This document shows, one piece after another, positions 1 through 7,236 of a DNA stretch of 7,236 nucleotides. The position numbers and the translations under genes were made by a program. The stretch lies in NCBI GenBank assembly GCA_902767065.1, contig CACXFW010000433.1:1-7236 (forward strand), in the 5' to 3' direction. This DNA comes from an uncultured Lachnospiraceae bacterium (GTDB lineage: Bacteria > Bacillota > Clostridia > Lachnospirales > Lachnospiraceae). The notes under the pieces are model-generated. The model did no database searches. It saw only the letters and a list, made by a program, of their open reading frames with translations, and was not told the origin of the DNA. How positions within the stretch are numbered: position 1 is the first letter of the stretch; every line of letters starts with the position of its first letter.

Positions 1-398
1 CACAGACTGGGCTTGAAATGCGGAAAGACTCTGACCGTCGAAGCCTCATCGATCTCGATCACCGCGTTGTCCGCGTCAATCTTCCCCGTGGCAGAGGCGT
101 TCAGGACAAACGCCGCCGCCACACCCATCAGCATGTTGGATCCGGTGTGGTTGCAGATTACTTTCCTGCCCTCCGCCTCGAGCGCGGAGCAGATCAGATT
201 GTTCGTGGTTGTCTTTCCGTTTGTGCCGCAGGTGACGATAATCTCTCCCCTCACCTGGGAAGCCAGCTTTCTCAGGATTTTGGGATCTATCTTCATGGCA
301 AGCTTTCCCGCCATCGTCACGCCCTGCTTTCCGGCGATCCTGCACCCGAAGCTCAGCGTCCTTGCCGCAAGAATTGCAATTGTCGTTCTCAGTCCCAT
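1..398 (-). CDS. murT: Lipid II isoglutaminyl synthase, MurT subunit (5' part, runs off the left edge)
   Basis: The first 132 residues of MurT are present. MurT pairs with the glutaminase GatD to convert the alpha-carboxyl of D-Glu in the lipid II stem peptide to D-isoglutamine; MurT supplies the Mur-ligase ATPase and acts in the cytoplasm. Visible in the sequence: a short N-terminal segment beginning MGLRTTIAIL; the stretch GKLAMKIDPKILRKLA at residues 31-46; the Mur-ligase P-loop GTNGKTTTNN at 58-67; the HTGSNML motif at 84-90; and the hydrophobic-acidic stretch AVIEIDEA at 112-119. These are typical of MurT rather than MurC-F. The central domain, its zinc ribbon and the C-terminal domain lie outside the window. 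ATG at 398 is chosen because an in-frame TGA lies only 9 bases upstream (408-410) and the N-terminus then fits the family. The ribosome site is weak, so translation may depend on coupling to the hydrolase gene, which ends 17 bases upstream. gatD would be expected just downstream, outside the window. Confidence 0.93.
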   Translation of the reverse strand, partial: MGLRTTIAILAARTLSFGCRIAGKQGVTMAGKLAMKIDPKILRKLASQVRGEIIVTCGTNGKTTTNNLICSALEAEGRKVICNHTGSNMLMGVAAAFVLNASATGKIDADNAVIEIDEASTVRVFPHFKPSL

Positions 399-415
399 AC
401 CATTCGATCATTTCG

Positions 416-1723
416 TCATGAATGCTGTTCGATATACCACTTAGCGACCTTCGAAGAGATCTGGACGATCAGGCTGATTGCCTCACTGTTCCTCCCACCA
501 AGACGATTGCTCATGACTGTGAGAATGTAGCCTTCTCCCATGCCCTCCGGCGCAAATACAATCGCGGAGTCATTTTCGATACAGCCAAGGCCATAGCCCT
601 CCGGCATCTCTCCGGTCTTGTTCCCGCTCGTAAACCCGGACGGAAGGCCTGCGGGAATCTTGTTCCTCAATGTCTGTCCCTTTACGATCTCGAGCATCTT
701 TGCGGACGCTTCCTCCGTAACCAGCTTTTTGTGATACAGATCCGACAGGAACTTTCTGGTATCCGCACTCGTCGTGTAATTGTCCCCGGACGGATTCTCT
801 TCCATGAACCTGCGTCCGATCGAAGTCCCGGTATATCCGTTTTCTTCGCAGAATTCCCTGATCAGGCCGGCGCCTTTCCCAAAGTCACCCTCTCCCAGGC
901 GTTCAATCAGAAGGTTCGCGCAGCTGTTGTCGGATACCGTAATCATGCTCACGATCGTATCCCTCAGCTGCCCGTCGTACTCCTCATGGAACGGGATTGC
1001 CGTCTCTCCTTCCTTCGGATAGCACATGTACCGATACACGGCGCCCATGATGAAGAGCTTCACCACGCTGGCGGACTGCATGATGTCCTCTTCCTGATAT
1101 CCGTACTTTTCTCCCGTCTCAAGATCTTCGTAGGCGACGGACCACTGTTCTCCCATCGCCTCCCGGCTGCTGAGATATTCGGAAACCACATCTATGACCG
1201 GTCCGCCCTGAAGCTGCGTCTCTGATTCTGTTTCCGTTTCCGGGCTTTTCTCTGTTTCTGTCTCAGACATCTGATCCTTTCCTGTCTGCGCCGACACTTT
1301 TTTCTCCGCCCTTCCGTCTTCCTCAGTCTGCGCCTCTTCCGTCTTCACCCTTCCGTCTTCCTTAGTCTGCGCTTTATTCACCTTCGCTCTTTTTCCTGTC
1401 TCTGTCGTTTCTGCTGCTTTTTTCTTCGCCGTTTCGCCTGCCTCCGGATCCGCCGTCTGATTCGCCGCCATGGTTTCCGTCTCCGTCGCCCCTTCCGTCG
1501 CATCCTCGTCCGCAACGATCAGATCAATCTCCGTACCGGGCTGAAAACCGACTGTCATGTCGCCAACCTCGTCAATCAGACTGTCTCCGGCCTGTGTCTG
1601 ATCCATGGTTTCCGTCTGCGCCTCTTTCTTCGGAAGCTGATTCAGAATCGCTCCGATCTCTCCGCACGCGCCAACCCCCAGTGCCACACACAATAAAAGC
1701 ACACATATGACTGCTTTCTTCAT
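416..1723 (-). CDS. Lipoprotein serine hydrolase, class A beta-lactamase-like fold
   Basis: The protein has 435 residues. Residues 1-20 look like a lipoprotein signal peptide: KK near the start, a hydrophobic core, then VGAC with Cys20 as the probable lipidated residue. Residues about 33-172 form a low-complexity linker rich in Glu, Thr, Lys and Ala with a short repeat, probably reaching into the wall. The catalytic domain covers about 175-435 and carries the penicillin-recognising triad: SxxK as S219-V-V-K222, S264-D-N266 and K369-T-G371. This matches the beta-lactamase2-type serine hydrolases. A canonical class A omega loop ExxxN (E166/N170) is not evident between R304 and T317, and the segment appears about three residues short. 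A peptidoglycan-directed or unassigned hydrolase is therefore at least as likely as a true beta-lactamase. The start overlaps the gyrA stop as ATGA, with GGAG 7 bases upstream. murT follows after 17 bases, supporting an envelope role. The fold is secure; the substrate is unknown. Confidence 0.88.
   Translation of the reverse strand: MKKAVICVLLLCVALGVGACGEIGAILNQLPKKEAQTETMDQTQAGDSLIDEVGDMTVGFQPGTEIDLIVADEDATEGATETETMAANQTADPEAGETAKKKAAETTETGKRAKVNKAQTKEDGRVKTEEAQTEEDGRAEKKVSAQTGKDQMSETETEKSPETETESETQLQGGPVIDVVSEYLSSREAMGEQWSVAYEDLETGEKYGYQEEDIMQSASVVKLFIMGAVYRYMCYPKEGETAIPFHEEYDGQLRDTIVSMITVSDNSCANLLIERLGEGDFGKGAGLIREFCEENGYTGTSIGRRFMEENPSGDNYTTSADTRKFLSDLYHKKLVTEEASAKMLEIVKGQTLRNKIPAGLPSGFTSGNKTGEMPEGYGLGCIENDSAIVFAPEGMGEGYILTVMSNRLGGRNSEAISLIVQISSKVAKWYIEQHS
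1309..1372 (-). repeat. Short in-frame repeat in the hydrolase linker
   Basis: A 25-base unit occurs at 1309-1333 and again at 1348-1372 with a single mismatch, offset by 39 bases (13 codons). In protein it gives AQTEEDGR (residues 131-138) and AQTKEDGR (118-125), with a degenerate third copy AQTGKDQ at 145-151. It lies inside the Glu/Thr/Lys-rich spacer between the lipobox and the catalytic domain. In-frame repeats of this kind can change copy number without breaking the gene, so linker length may differ between strains. Confidence 0.75.
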
Positions 1724-1734
1724 TCATTTTCTCC
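1720..1734 (-). promoter_or_regulatory. Ribosome site and 4-bp stop/start overlap (gyrA to serine hydrolase)
   Basis: On the minus strand the gyrA stop TGA (1722-1720) and the hydrolase ATG (1723-1721) share the tetranucleotide ATGA. GGAG at 1734-1731 sits 7 bases before the ATG, inside the last codons of gyrA. This is the usual layout for translational coupling by terminating and re-initiating ribosomes, and it fixes the hydrolase start. No promoter or terminator is visible at the junction. Confidence 0.8.
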
Positions 1735-4302
1735 ATCCGGCGAATCCAGATCCGCCCCGTCTTCTTCCTCTGATTCCTCTAAGACTTCTTCTTCCTCCGG
1801 ATCGCCTGAATCATCCGCGCCGGCCGATTCCTCATCCTCCGGATTCTTTGATACCGATTCCCTTACCTTCGCGACGGAAACGACCACATCACTCTCATTC
1901 AGCCGCATCAGCTTCACGCCGAAGGTCACCCTGCTGAGCACGGAGATATTCTCACAGCTCATCCGGATGATGATTCCGTCCGTATTGATCATCATGATCT
2001 CATCATCCTGTTCAACCGCCATCGCGCCTACGATATTTCCTGTCTTTTCCAGGATCCGGTAACACAAAACGCCCTTTCCTCCACGGGTCTGCGTCTTGAA
2101 TTCCCTAATCTCCGTCAGCTTTCCCATTCCCTTCTCTGACACGATCAGAAGGAAAGGCGCCTCGTCCGCGATCACCATGGAAACGACCTCATCACCGTCC
2201 ATCAGGTTAATGCCGCGCACACCCATGGAGGATCTTCCGGTTGATCTCGCGTCCGCCTCCTTAAAGCGGATGCACTGGCCATATTTCGTCACCAGAAGGA
2301 TCTCCTTCTGATTATCCGTGGCCTCCACGGAGATCAGTTCGTCATCCTCCCTCAGCGCGATCGCAATCAGGCCGTTCTTCCGGACATTCGCGTACTCAGA
2401 CAAAAGCGTGCGCTTGATCTGCCCGCGCCTTGTCACCATGGTCAGATAACCATTCTCATCATATTCTTCATCCGACCCGACCGGGATCACGGCAGACAGC
2501 TTCTCATCGCTCTGAAGCTGAAGCAGATTCACAATCGCGGTGCCCCTTGCCGTACGTCCTGCCTCCGGGACCTCATAGGCCTTCATCTTGTAGACGCGGC
2601 CCTTATTTGTGAAGATCATAAGATCCGCGTGGGTATCCGTCATCAGCAGGCGATCAATATAATCCTCCTTGAGGGCCTGCATTCCCTTGATCCCTCTTCC
2701 GCCGCGGTTCTGGGACTTAAAGTTGTCCTCGCTCATCCGCTTGATATATCCAAGCTTGGTGAGCGTGATCACGACGTCCTCCTTTTCCACCAGGTCTTCC
2801 GCGTCAAACTCACCCAGGTCATACCCGATCCGGGTTCTCCGGTCATCCCCGTACTTCTCGGAAATGACCAGGATCTCCTTCCTGATCACGCCAAGCAGCA
2901 GCTTCTCATCACCAAGAATCGCCCGAAGCTCGGCAATCGTCTTCAAAAGCTGCGCATGCTCCGCTTCAATCTTGCTGCGCTCCAGACCTGTCAGAGCCCT
3001 CAGCCGCATGTCCACAATTGCCTGGGCCTGCGCGTCGCTCAGAGCGAACTTCTCCATCAGGGAAGCCTTCGCTGTCTGCACATTTTCCGAGGAACGGATG
3101 ATCCGGATCACTTCGTCGATGTGATCCAGCGCGATCAATAGTCCCTGCAGGATGTGATCTCTCTCCAGCGCCTTGTTCAGGTCATAGCGGGTACGCCTTG
3201 TGACAACCTCTTCCTGATGCTTCAGGTAATACTGAAGCATCTCCAGAAGGTTCAGGATCTTCGGCTTATTGTCGATCAGGGCCAGCATGATCACGCCAAA
3301 GGTATCCTGCAGCTGCGTATGCAGGAACAGCTTATTCAGAATGATATTCGCGTTCGCGTCCTTCCGGATGTCAATGCTGATCCGCATTCCCTCCCGGCTG
3401 GATTCATCCGTAATTCCGGTAATCCCGTCAATTTTCTTATCCCTGACGAGCGAAGCCATCTTCTCAATCAGCCTGGCCTTGTTGACCAGATAGGGAAGCT
3501 CCGTTACGACGATCCGGCTCTTTCCGTTCGGAAGAGACTCAATATCCGTAATCGCGCGCACACGGATCTTTCCTCTTCCGGTCCGGTACGCATCATTGAT
3601 CCCGTTTTTTCCAAGAATCATCGCACCGGTCGGAAAATCCGGCCCTTTGATGATCTTCATCACCTCATCAATGGAGGTGTCCCTGTCCTCATTGATGCGG
3701 TTATCGATGATCTTCACCACCGCATCGATGACCTCCCTCAGATTATGGGGAGGAATATTGGTCGCCATACCGACGGCAATTCCCGTGGTGCCGTTGACCA
3801 GAAGATTCGGAAAACGGCTCGGAAGCACGGTCGGCTCCTTCTCCGTCTCATCAAAGTTCGGTACAAAATCGACCGTATCCTTGTTGATGTCCGCGAGCAT
3901 CTCCATGGACATTTTCGACAGACGCGCTTCGGTGTATCTCATCGCGGCAGCGCCGTCTCCGTCCACCGATCCGAAATTGCCGTGCCCATCCACCAGAGGA
4001 TAGCGCATGGACCAGTCCTGCGCCATATAGACAAGCGCGCCATAGATGGAACTGTCCCCGTGCGGATGATACTTACCCATCGTATCACCGACAATACGCG
4101 CGCACTTTCTGTGCGGCTTGTCCGGACCGTTATTCAGTTCTATCATGGAAAACAGGACTCTCCGCTGTACCGGCTTCAGTCCGTCCCTGACGTCAGGAAG
4201 CGCTCTGGAGGCAATGACGCTCATCGCGTAATCGATATAAGATTCCTCCATGGTTTTCTGAAGATCTACTTCCCGGATCTGGTCAAATTCTTTGTCGTCC
4301 AT
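1720..4302 (-). CDS. gyrA: DNA gyrase subunit A
   Basis: The complete 860-residue subunit cuts and rejoins DNA in the A2B2 gyrase that introduces negative supercoils using ATP. The N-terminal breakage-reunion domain runs from about 10 to 500. The catalytic tyrosine is Y123 in [11 protein letters not shown] (118-128). The quinolone-determining region around 68-112 reads [13 protein letters not shown], with S84 equivalent to E. coli S83 and G88 equivalent to D87. The C-terminal DNA-wrapping beta-pinwheel covers about 505-815 and has the GyrA box QNRGGRG (531-537), which marks it as GyrA and not ParC. A second box-like QTRGGKG occurs at 738-744. Residues 821-860 form an acidic tail (22 Asp/Glu out of 40, no Lys or Arg). 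The start ATG has AAGGAG at 4314-4309, 6 bases upstream. The gene follows gyrB by 49 bases and overlaps the downstream hydrolase gene by 4 bp. Co-transcription with gyrB is inferred. Confidence 0.98.
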   Translation of the reverse strand: MDDKEFDQIREVDLQKTMEESYIDYAMSVIASRALPDVRDGLKPVQRRVLFSMIELNNGPDKPHRKCARIVGDTMGKYHPHGDSSIYGALVYMAQDWSMRYPLVDGHGNFGSVDGDGAAAMRYTEARLSKMSMEMLADINKDTVDFVPNFDETEKEPTVLPSRFPNLLVNGTTGIAVGMATNIPPHNLREVIDAVVKIIDNRINEDRDTSIDEVMKIIKGPDFPTGAMILGKNGINDAYRTGRGKIRVRAITDIESLPNGKSRIVVTELPYLVNKARLIEKMASLVRDKKIDGITGITDESSREGMRISIDIRKDANANIILNKLFLHTQLQDTFGVIMLALIDNKPKILNLLEMLQYYLKHQEEVVTRRTRYDLNKALERDHILQGLLIALDHIDEVIRIIRSSENVQTAKASLMEKFALSDAQAQAIVDMRLRALTGLERSKIEAEHAQLLKTIAELRAILGDEKLLLGVIRKEILVISEKYGDDRRTRIGYDLGEFDAEDLVEKEDVVITLTKLGYIKRMSEDNFKSQNRGGRGIKGMQALKEDYIDRLLMTDTHADLMIFTNKGRVYKMKAYEVPEAGRTARGTAIVNLLQLQSDEKLSAVIPVGSDEEYDENGYLTMVTRRGQIKRTLLSEYANVRKNGLIAIALREDDELISVEATDNQKEILLVTKYGQCIRFKEADARSTGRSSMGVRGINLMDGDEVVSMVIADEAPFLLIVSEKGMGKLTEIREFKTQTRGGKGVLCYRILEKTGNIVGAMAVEQDDEIMMINTDGIIIRMSCENISVLSRVTFGVKLMRLNESDVVVSVAKVRESVSKNPEDEESAGADDSGDPEEEEVLEESEEEDGADLDSPDGENE

Positions 4303-4351
4303 ACCCTGCTCCTTCGCCCGGTTTCCGGATTATACATCAAACGCAAAGATC

Positions 4352-6280
4352 CTATACATCCAGGTTTTTCACCCGCGCCGCGTTCTCTTCGATAAATTCC
4401 CTGCGCGGCTCTACCTGGTCGCCCATCAGCGTTGTAAATGTCACGTCGATCGAGGACTTATCGTCATCGTCCATCGAAACCCTCTTGAGGATTCTCCTGG
4501 CCGGATCCATCGTCGTCTCCCACAGCTGCTCCGCGTCCATCTCGCCAAGTCCCTTGTAGCGCTGGATCTTATTGTTCTGGTCCCGTCCTACCTGTGCAAG
4601 AATGCTGTTCAGTTCCTCATCCGAGTAGGCATACCAGATTTTTTTATTCTTCTCAAGCTTATAGAGGGGCGGAGTCGCCAGATATACATGACCCTGCTTG
4701 ATCAGCTCCGGCATGAACCGGTAGAAAAAGGTCAAAAGCAGCGTCGCGATATGGGCACCGTCCACATCGGCATCCGTCATGATAATGATTCTGTTATACC
4801 GAAGCTTATCAATATCGAAGTCCTCATGGATTCCGGTACCGAAGGCCGTAATCATGGCGCGGATCTCCGCATTTCCAAGGATCCTGTCAAGCCTGGCCTT
4901 CTCAACATTCAGGATCTTTCCGCGCAGGGGAAGGATCGCCTGGGTCGCCCTGGCTCTTGCCGTCTTCGCGGATCCGCCGGCGGAATCTCCCTCAACGATG
5001 AAGATCTCACACCTCTCCCGGTTCTTATCCGTGCAGTCCGCAAGCTTACCCGGAAGGCTCAGACCGTCCAGCGCGCTCTTTCTTCTGGTCAGATCCCTGG
5101 CCTTTCTGGCCGCTGCCCTGGCCCTCTGGGCCATCACGGACTTCTCGATAATCAGCTTTCCGATCTGCGGATGCTGCTCCAGATAGATGCCAAGCCCCTC
5201 GATGAGCAGACTCTCCACAGCGCCTCTCGCCTCGGAATTGCCAAGCTTCTGCTTGGTCTGTCCCTCAAACTGCGGATCTGAGATCTTGATGGAAATGATC
5301 GCGGTAAGTCCCTCCCTTATATCGTCTCCGGTCAGATTCTCCTCGCTGTCCCGAAGCAGCTTCTGCGCCCTGCCGTAATCATTGAAGGTCTTGGTCAGGG
5401 CGTTCCGAAATCCCGTCATGTGGGTCCCGCCCTCCGGCGTGACGATATTGTTCACAAAGGAGTACGTCGACTCATTGTAGCCGTCATTGTGCTGGAGCGC
5501 GACCTCGACCAGCACGCCGTCCTTTTCGCCCTCGCAGTCAATGATATCGTCATAAAGAGGGGTCTTTCCCTTATTCAGGTACTGCACAAACTCACGGATT
5601 CCTCCCTCGTAGCAAAAGGACCGCTCCTTCCACGGATCCGTTCTCTCATCGGTAAGGGTAATCCTCAGTCCCTTCGTCAGAAAAGCAGTCTCCCTGAGCC
5701 TTTGCTTTAGCGTATCGAAATCATAAACGAGGGTTTCAAAGATGGAACCGTCCGCCATGAAGGTAACCTGTGTTCCGCTTTCCCCTGGAGCACAATCTCC
5801 GACCACCTTCAGGTCATACATCGCGTGACCCTTCTCATACCGCTGCTGATAGATCTTTCCTTCATGGAAAACCTGGACTTCCAGATAATCTGACAGAGCA
5901 TTCACGACAGACGCGCCGACACCGTGCAGGCCTCCGGATACTTTGTATCCCCCGCCGCCGAACTTACCGCCAGCATGCAGAACGGTAAAGACAACCTCAA
6001 CCGCGGGTTTTCCCGTCTTGTCATTGATCCCTACCGGGATTCCTCTTCCGTCATCCTGCACCGTAATGGAATTGTCCGGATGGATATTGACCTTGATATG
6101 GCTGCAGGCACCTGCCAGCGCTTCGTCCACGGAATTATCCACGATCTCATACACCAGATGGTGCAGACCCCTGGAAGAGGTAGATCCGATGTACATACCG
6201 GGCCTTTTCCGTACCGCCTCAAGTCCCTCCAGTACCTGTATCTGATTCGCTCCGTATTCAGCGCCTGTCTCAGTTCCCAT
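4352..6280 (-). CDS. gyrB: DNA gyrase subunit B
   Basis: The complete 642-residue ATPase subunit of gyrase drives strand passage. The GHKL ATPase domain includes E45, the expected general base, and N49 in [11 protein letters not shown] (44-54), then QDDGRGIP (75-82), and the glycine-rich ATP lid with [13 protein letters not shown] (116-128). The transducer domain follows to about 395. The TOPRIM domain has [10 protein letters not shown] (430-439) with E430 and the metal-binding DAD at D503/D505 in [10 protein letters not shown]. The GyrA-contacting tail contains [15 protein letters not shown] (573-587). The roughly 640-residue length, lacking the insert of proteobacterial GyrB, is the usual Gram-positive form. 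After SAK the sequence has TARAR where E. coli has QGR; I recall this as common in Lachnospiraceae. The start ATG has GGAGG at 6289-6285, 4 bases upstream. A promoter at 6326-6354 precedes it, and gyrA follows after 49 bases. Confidence 0.98.
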   Translation of the reverse strand: MGTETGAEYGANQIQVLEGLEAVRKRPGMYIGSTSSRGLHHLVYEIVDNSVDEALAGACSHIKVNIHPDNSITVQDDGRGIPVGINDKTGKPAVEVVFTVLHAGGKFGGGGYKVSGGLHGVGASVVNALSDYLEVQVFHEGKIYQQRYEKGHAMYDLKVVGDCAPGESGTQVTFMADGSIFETLVYDFDTLKQRLRETAFLTKGLRITLTDERTDPWKERSFCYEGGIREFVQYLNKGKTPLYDDIIDCEGEKDGVLVEVALQHNDGYNESTYSFVNNIVTPEGGTHMTGFRNALTKTFNDYGRAQKLLRDSEENLTGDDIREGLTAIISIKISDPQFEGQTKQKLGNSEARGAVESLLIEGLGIYLEQHPQIGKLIIEKSVMAQRARAAARKARDLTRRKSALDGLSLPGKLADCTDKNRERCEIFIVEGDSAGGSAKTARARATQAILPLRGKILNVEKARLDRILGNAEIRAMITAFGTGIHEDFDIDKLRYNRIIIMTDADVDGAHIATLLLTFFYRFMPELIKQGHVYLATPPLYKLEKNKKIWYAYSDEELNSILAQVGRDQNNKIQRYKGLGEMDAEQLWETTMDPARRILKRVSMDDDDKSSIDVTFTTLMGDQVEPRREFIEENAARVKNLDV

Positions 6281-6325
6281 AGATCCTCCCTGTCGCTTCC
6301 GAATCCATCATGCACATTTGGTGAA

Positions 6326-6354
6326 ATTATAACACAGTTATGCAAAAATGATAA
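6326..6354 (-). promoter_or_regulatory. Predicted gyrB promoter with extended -10
   Basis: On the minus strand a perfect TATAAT lies at 6331-6326, preceded directly by TGT (6334-6332), giving an extended -10 (TGnTATAAT). A 17-base spacer separates it from TTATCA (6354-6349), a 4-of-6 match to the -35 consensus. Transcription should begin near 6319, leaving a leader of about 39 bases before the gyrB ATG. This is the best sigma-A-type promoter I can see in the window. It suggests that gyrB-gyrA and the downstream genes can be transcribed independently of recF. Confidence 0.75.
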
Positions 6355-6364
6355 GGGATTGCCA

Positions 6365-6391
6365 TCTCCGCCGCACAGACAAAACCGGAGA
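6365..6391. repeat. Small inverted repeat upstream of the gyrB promoter
   Basis: TCTCCG at 6365-6370 and its exact complement CGGAGA at 6386-6391 are separated by 15 bases. In a transcript reading leftward out of recF it would form a weak 6-bp hairpin immediately after the large palindrome. No uridine run follows it, so it is not a convincing terminator by itself. Confidence 0.4.
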
Positions 6392-6392
6392 G

Positions 6393-6516
6393 GTTACAGG
6401 TCACACCCCGGCCAGCCTCCTGCGGCAGACACAGGGATCCTTCGTTTCGACCCCCGAAAGTCTACACTCAGGATCCCTGTGTCTTTCTTGGGGCCGGCCG
6501 GGGTGTGACCTGTAAC
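6393..6516. repeat. 124-bp interrupted palindrome between recF and gyrB
   Basis: Outer arms of 21 bp at 6393-6413 and 6496-6516 are exact reverse complements; the left arm begins GTTACAGGTCACACC. Inner arms of 15 bp at 6427-6441 and 6470-6484 (AGACACAGGGATCCT and its complement) are also exact. A third 5-bp stem, TTTCG/CGAAA, lies at 6445-6449 and 6455-6459 in the apical loop. Between outer and inner arms there are 13 and 11 unpaired or partly paired bases. The structure could form a long hairpin in RNA of either sense or a cruciform in DNA. The outer arm starts at the third base of the recF stop codon. There is no strong U-tract after it on either strand (only TTTT about 8 bases beyond on the minus strand), and no clear target-site duplication. 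It might be a small non-autonomous mobile element, an mRNA processing or protection structure, or an atypical terminator. Confidence 0.85.
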
Positions 6517-7236
6517 TATAACAGAGCGGCCCGCCCCGCGCTGACATGAAAGATCCTGTCGATCTGAACCGGGCTGTTCTCATACTCCTTAAGTCCCGTG
6601 CATGTGATAAAGGTCTGGATGTTTCCGATTGAATCCAGAAGATAATGCTGTCTTCCGGAATCAAGCTCGGACAATACATCATCCAGAAGAAGCACAGGAA
6701 TGTCCCCGGTTGACTCCTTCACCAGCTCGATCTCCGCCAGCTTCAGGGACAGCGCCGCGGATCTTTGCTGCCCCTGGGAACCGTATTTTCTGATATCGAT
6801 CCCGTTTACCGAAAAGCTCAGGTCATCTCTGTGAGGACCGCAGGTAGTGGATTTCAGAACCAGATCCCTGTCCCTTATTCTTTTCACATTTTCCGCAAAG
6901 GATGCAATCTCCGTATTCTTTTCATATCCGGCCACCATCTCTTCCCGTCCCCCGCTCAAAGAGCGGTGTATGGGCAGGATAACCTCCCTGAGCCTGTTCA
7001 CAAACATCTCTCTGGCCCGGATCAGGACAGACCCGTACCGCACAAGCTGCTCATCCCACACGTCGAGCGTCGCCATATCCTGCGGGCGCGCCGACAGATC
7101 CCTGAGGAGCCGGTTTCTTTGCTGCAGCACCTTATTATAGCCTGCAAGAGAGGATACATAGATCTGATCCAGCTGACACAGCTCCATATCCAGGAATCTG
7201 CGCCGCTCGGACGGGCCATTCTTGATGATCCCCAGA
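6516..7236 (-). CDS. recF: DNA replication and repair protein RecF (3' part, start is beyond the right edge)
   Basis: The last 239 codons of RecF are present. RecF is an SMC-like ABC ATPase that, with RecO and RecR, loads RecA at single-strand gaps. The visible part begins with LGIIKNGPSERRRFLD, the family's conserved GPSERRRFLD motif. A helical arm region follows, then GPHRDDL, the ABC signature segment KYGSQGQQRSAALSLKLAE, and the Walker B/D-loop LLLDDVLSELDSGRQ. The N-terminal Walker A is outside the window. The reading frame continues open to the right edge, so an internal ATG at 7187 is not the start. The protein ends HVSAGRAALL with TAG at 6518-6516, the last base of which belongs to the large palindrome; this tail seems short and unlike other RecF C-termini I know. 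The next gene, gyrB, starts 235 bases later, with no gene in between. Confidence 0.96.
   Translation of the reverse strand, partial: LGIIKNGPSERRRFLDMELCQLDQIYVSSLAGYNKVLQQRNRLLRDLSARPQDMATLDVWDEQLVRYGSVLIRAREMFVNRLREVILPIHRSLSGGREEMVAGYEKNTEIASFAENVKRIRDRDLVLKSTTCGPHRDDLSFSVNGIDIRKYGSQGQQRSAALSLKLAEIELVKESTGDIPVLLLDDVLSELDSGRQHYLLDSIGNIQTFITCTGLKEYENSPVQIDRIFHVSAGRAALL

Noticed and set aside
76..411. 111-codon minus-strand frame starting at 411
   Set aside because: It is in a different frame from murT; the murT frame carries the GTNGKTTTNN P-loop and conserved MurT motifs, while this one is arginine/glycine-rich noise.
422..1225. 267-codon open frame on the plus strand
   Set aside because: Antisense to the serine hydrolase catalytic domain, whose frame carries clear SxxK, SDN and KTG motifs.
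4329..4334. TATAAT in the gyrB-gyrA gap as a separate gyrA promoter
   Set aside because: The -10 match is perfect, but there is no TGn extension and no acceptable -35 at 16-18 bases (best 3 of 6), so it is too weak to call.
3154..4395. 413-codon open frame on the plus strand
   Set aside because: It lies antisense to gyrA (and the gyrB end), its protein resembles nothing I know, and it is rich in Arg, His, Asp and Leu as expected from reading biased codons backwards.
5241..5256. 6-bp hairpin CCAAGC-TTCT-GCTTGG within gyrB
   Set aside because: It sits in a conserved coding stretch (QTKQKLG) and is probably a coincidence of codon use.
4292..5281. 329-codon open frame on the plus strand
   Set aside because: Antisense shadow of gyrB; no recognisable domain.
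6416..6421. Perfect AGGAGG on the minus strand inside the palindrome, possibly a hidden ribosome site
   Set aside because: The only nearby start is GTG followed immediately by TGA, so no small gene can follow it.
6281..6515. A small gene such as remB (DUF370) between recF and gyrB, as in Bacillus
   Set aside because: No frame in the gap has a ribosome site, adequate length and a recognisable product; the space is filled by the palindrome and promoter.
6393..6516. Standard intrinsic terminator for recF
   Set aside because: The stem is much longer than usual and no U-run directly follows it on the minus strand; only a short TTTT occurs several bases later.

Overview
The window is an origin-proximal housekeeping segment from a low-to-moderate GC Gram-positive bacterium, most probably a member of the Bacillota class Clostridia and, from the wording of GyrA, GyrB and RecF, likely Lachnospiraceae. 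All five real genes lie on the minus strand. In transcription order (right to left) they are recF (3' part only), gyrB, gyrA, a lipoprotein serine hydrolase of the class A beta-lactamase fold, and murT (5' part only). The recF-gyrB-gyrA order is the classic arrangement next to oriC in Gram-positive bacteria, so dnaA, dnaN and the origin are expected beyond the right edge.

Region by region: 6516-7236 is the C-terminal two thirds of RecF. 6281-6515 is the only sizeable gap. It holds a 124-bp interrupted palindrome (6393-6516) whose outer arm starts on the last base of the recF stop codon, a small second inverted repeat, and an extended -10 promoter (6326-6354) that should drive gyrB. 4352-6280 is complete gyrB. 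After 49 bp comes complete gyrA (1720-4302). Its stop codon overlaps the start of the serine hydrolase gene by 4 bp (416-1723). Seventeen bases later murT begins (398) and runs off the left edge.

Functionally, gyrB and gyrA make the two subunits of DNA gyrase, and RecF serves gap repair at stalled forks. The two downstream genes belong to the cell envelope: MurT is the ATP-binding Mur-ligase-like subunit that, with GatD, amidates the D-glutamate of lipid II, and the hydrolase is a secreted, probably lipid-anchored enzyme carrying the penicillin-recognising SxxK/SDN/KTG triad. The tight spacing suggests that gyrase and envelope genes share a transcript, though no transcript data are available here.

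No wholly new multi-gene system is visible. The points most worth a second look are the recF-gyrB palindrome, a glycine at the GyrA position equivalent to E. coli Asp87, and the beta-lactamase-like lipoprotein with a long repetitive linker that is translationally coupled to gyrA. Many long plus-strand reading frames exist but are antisense shadows of these genes.
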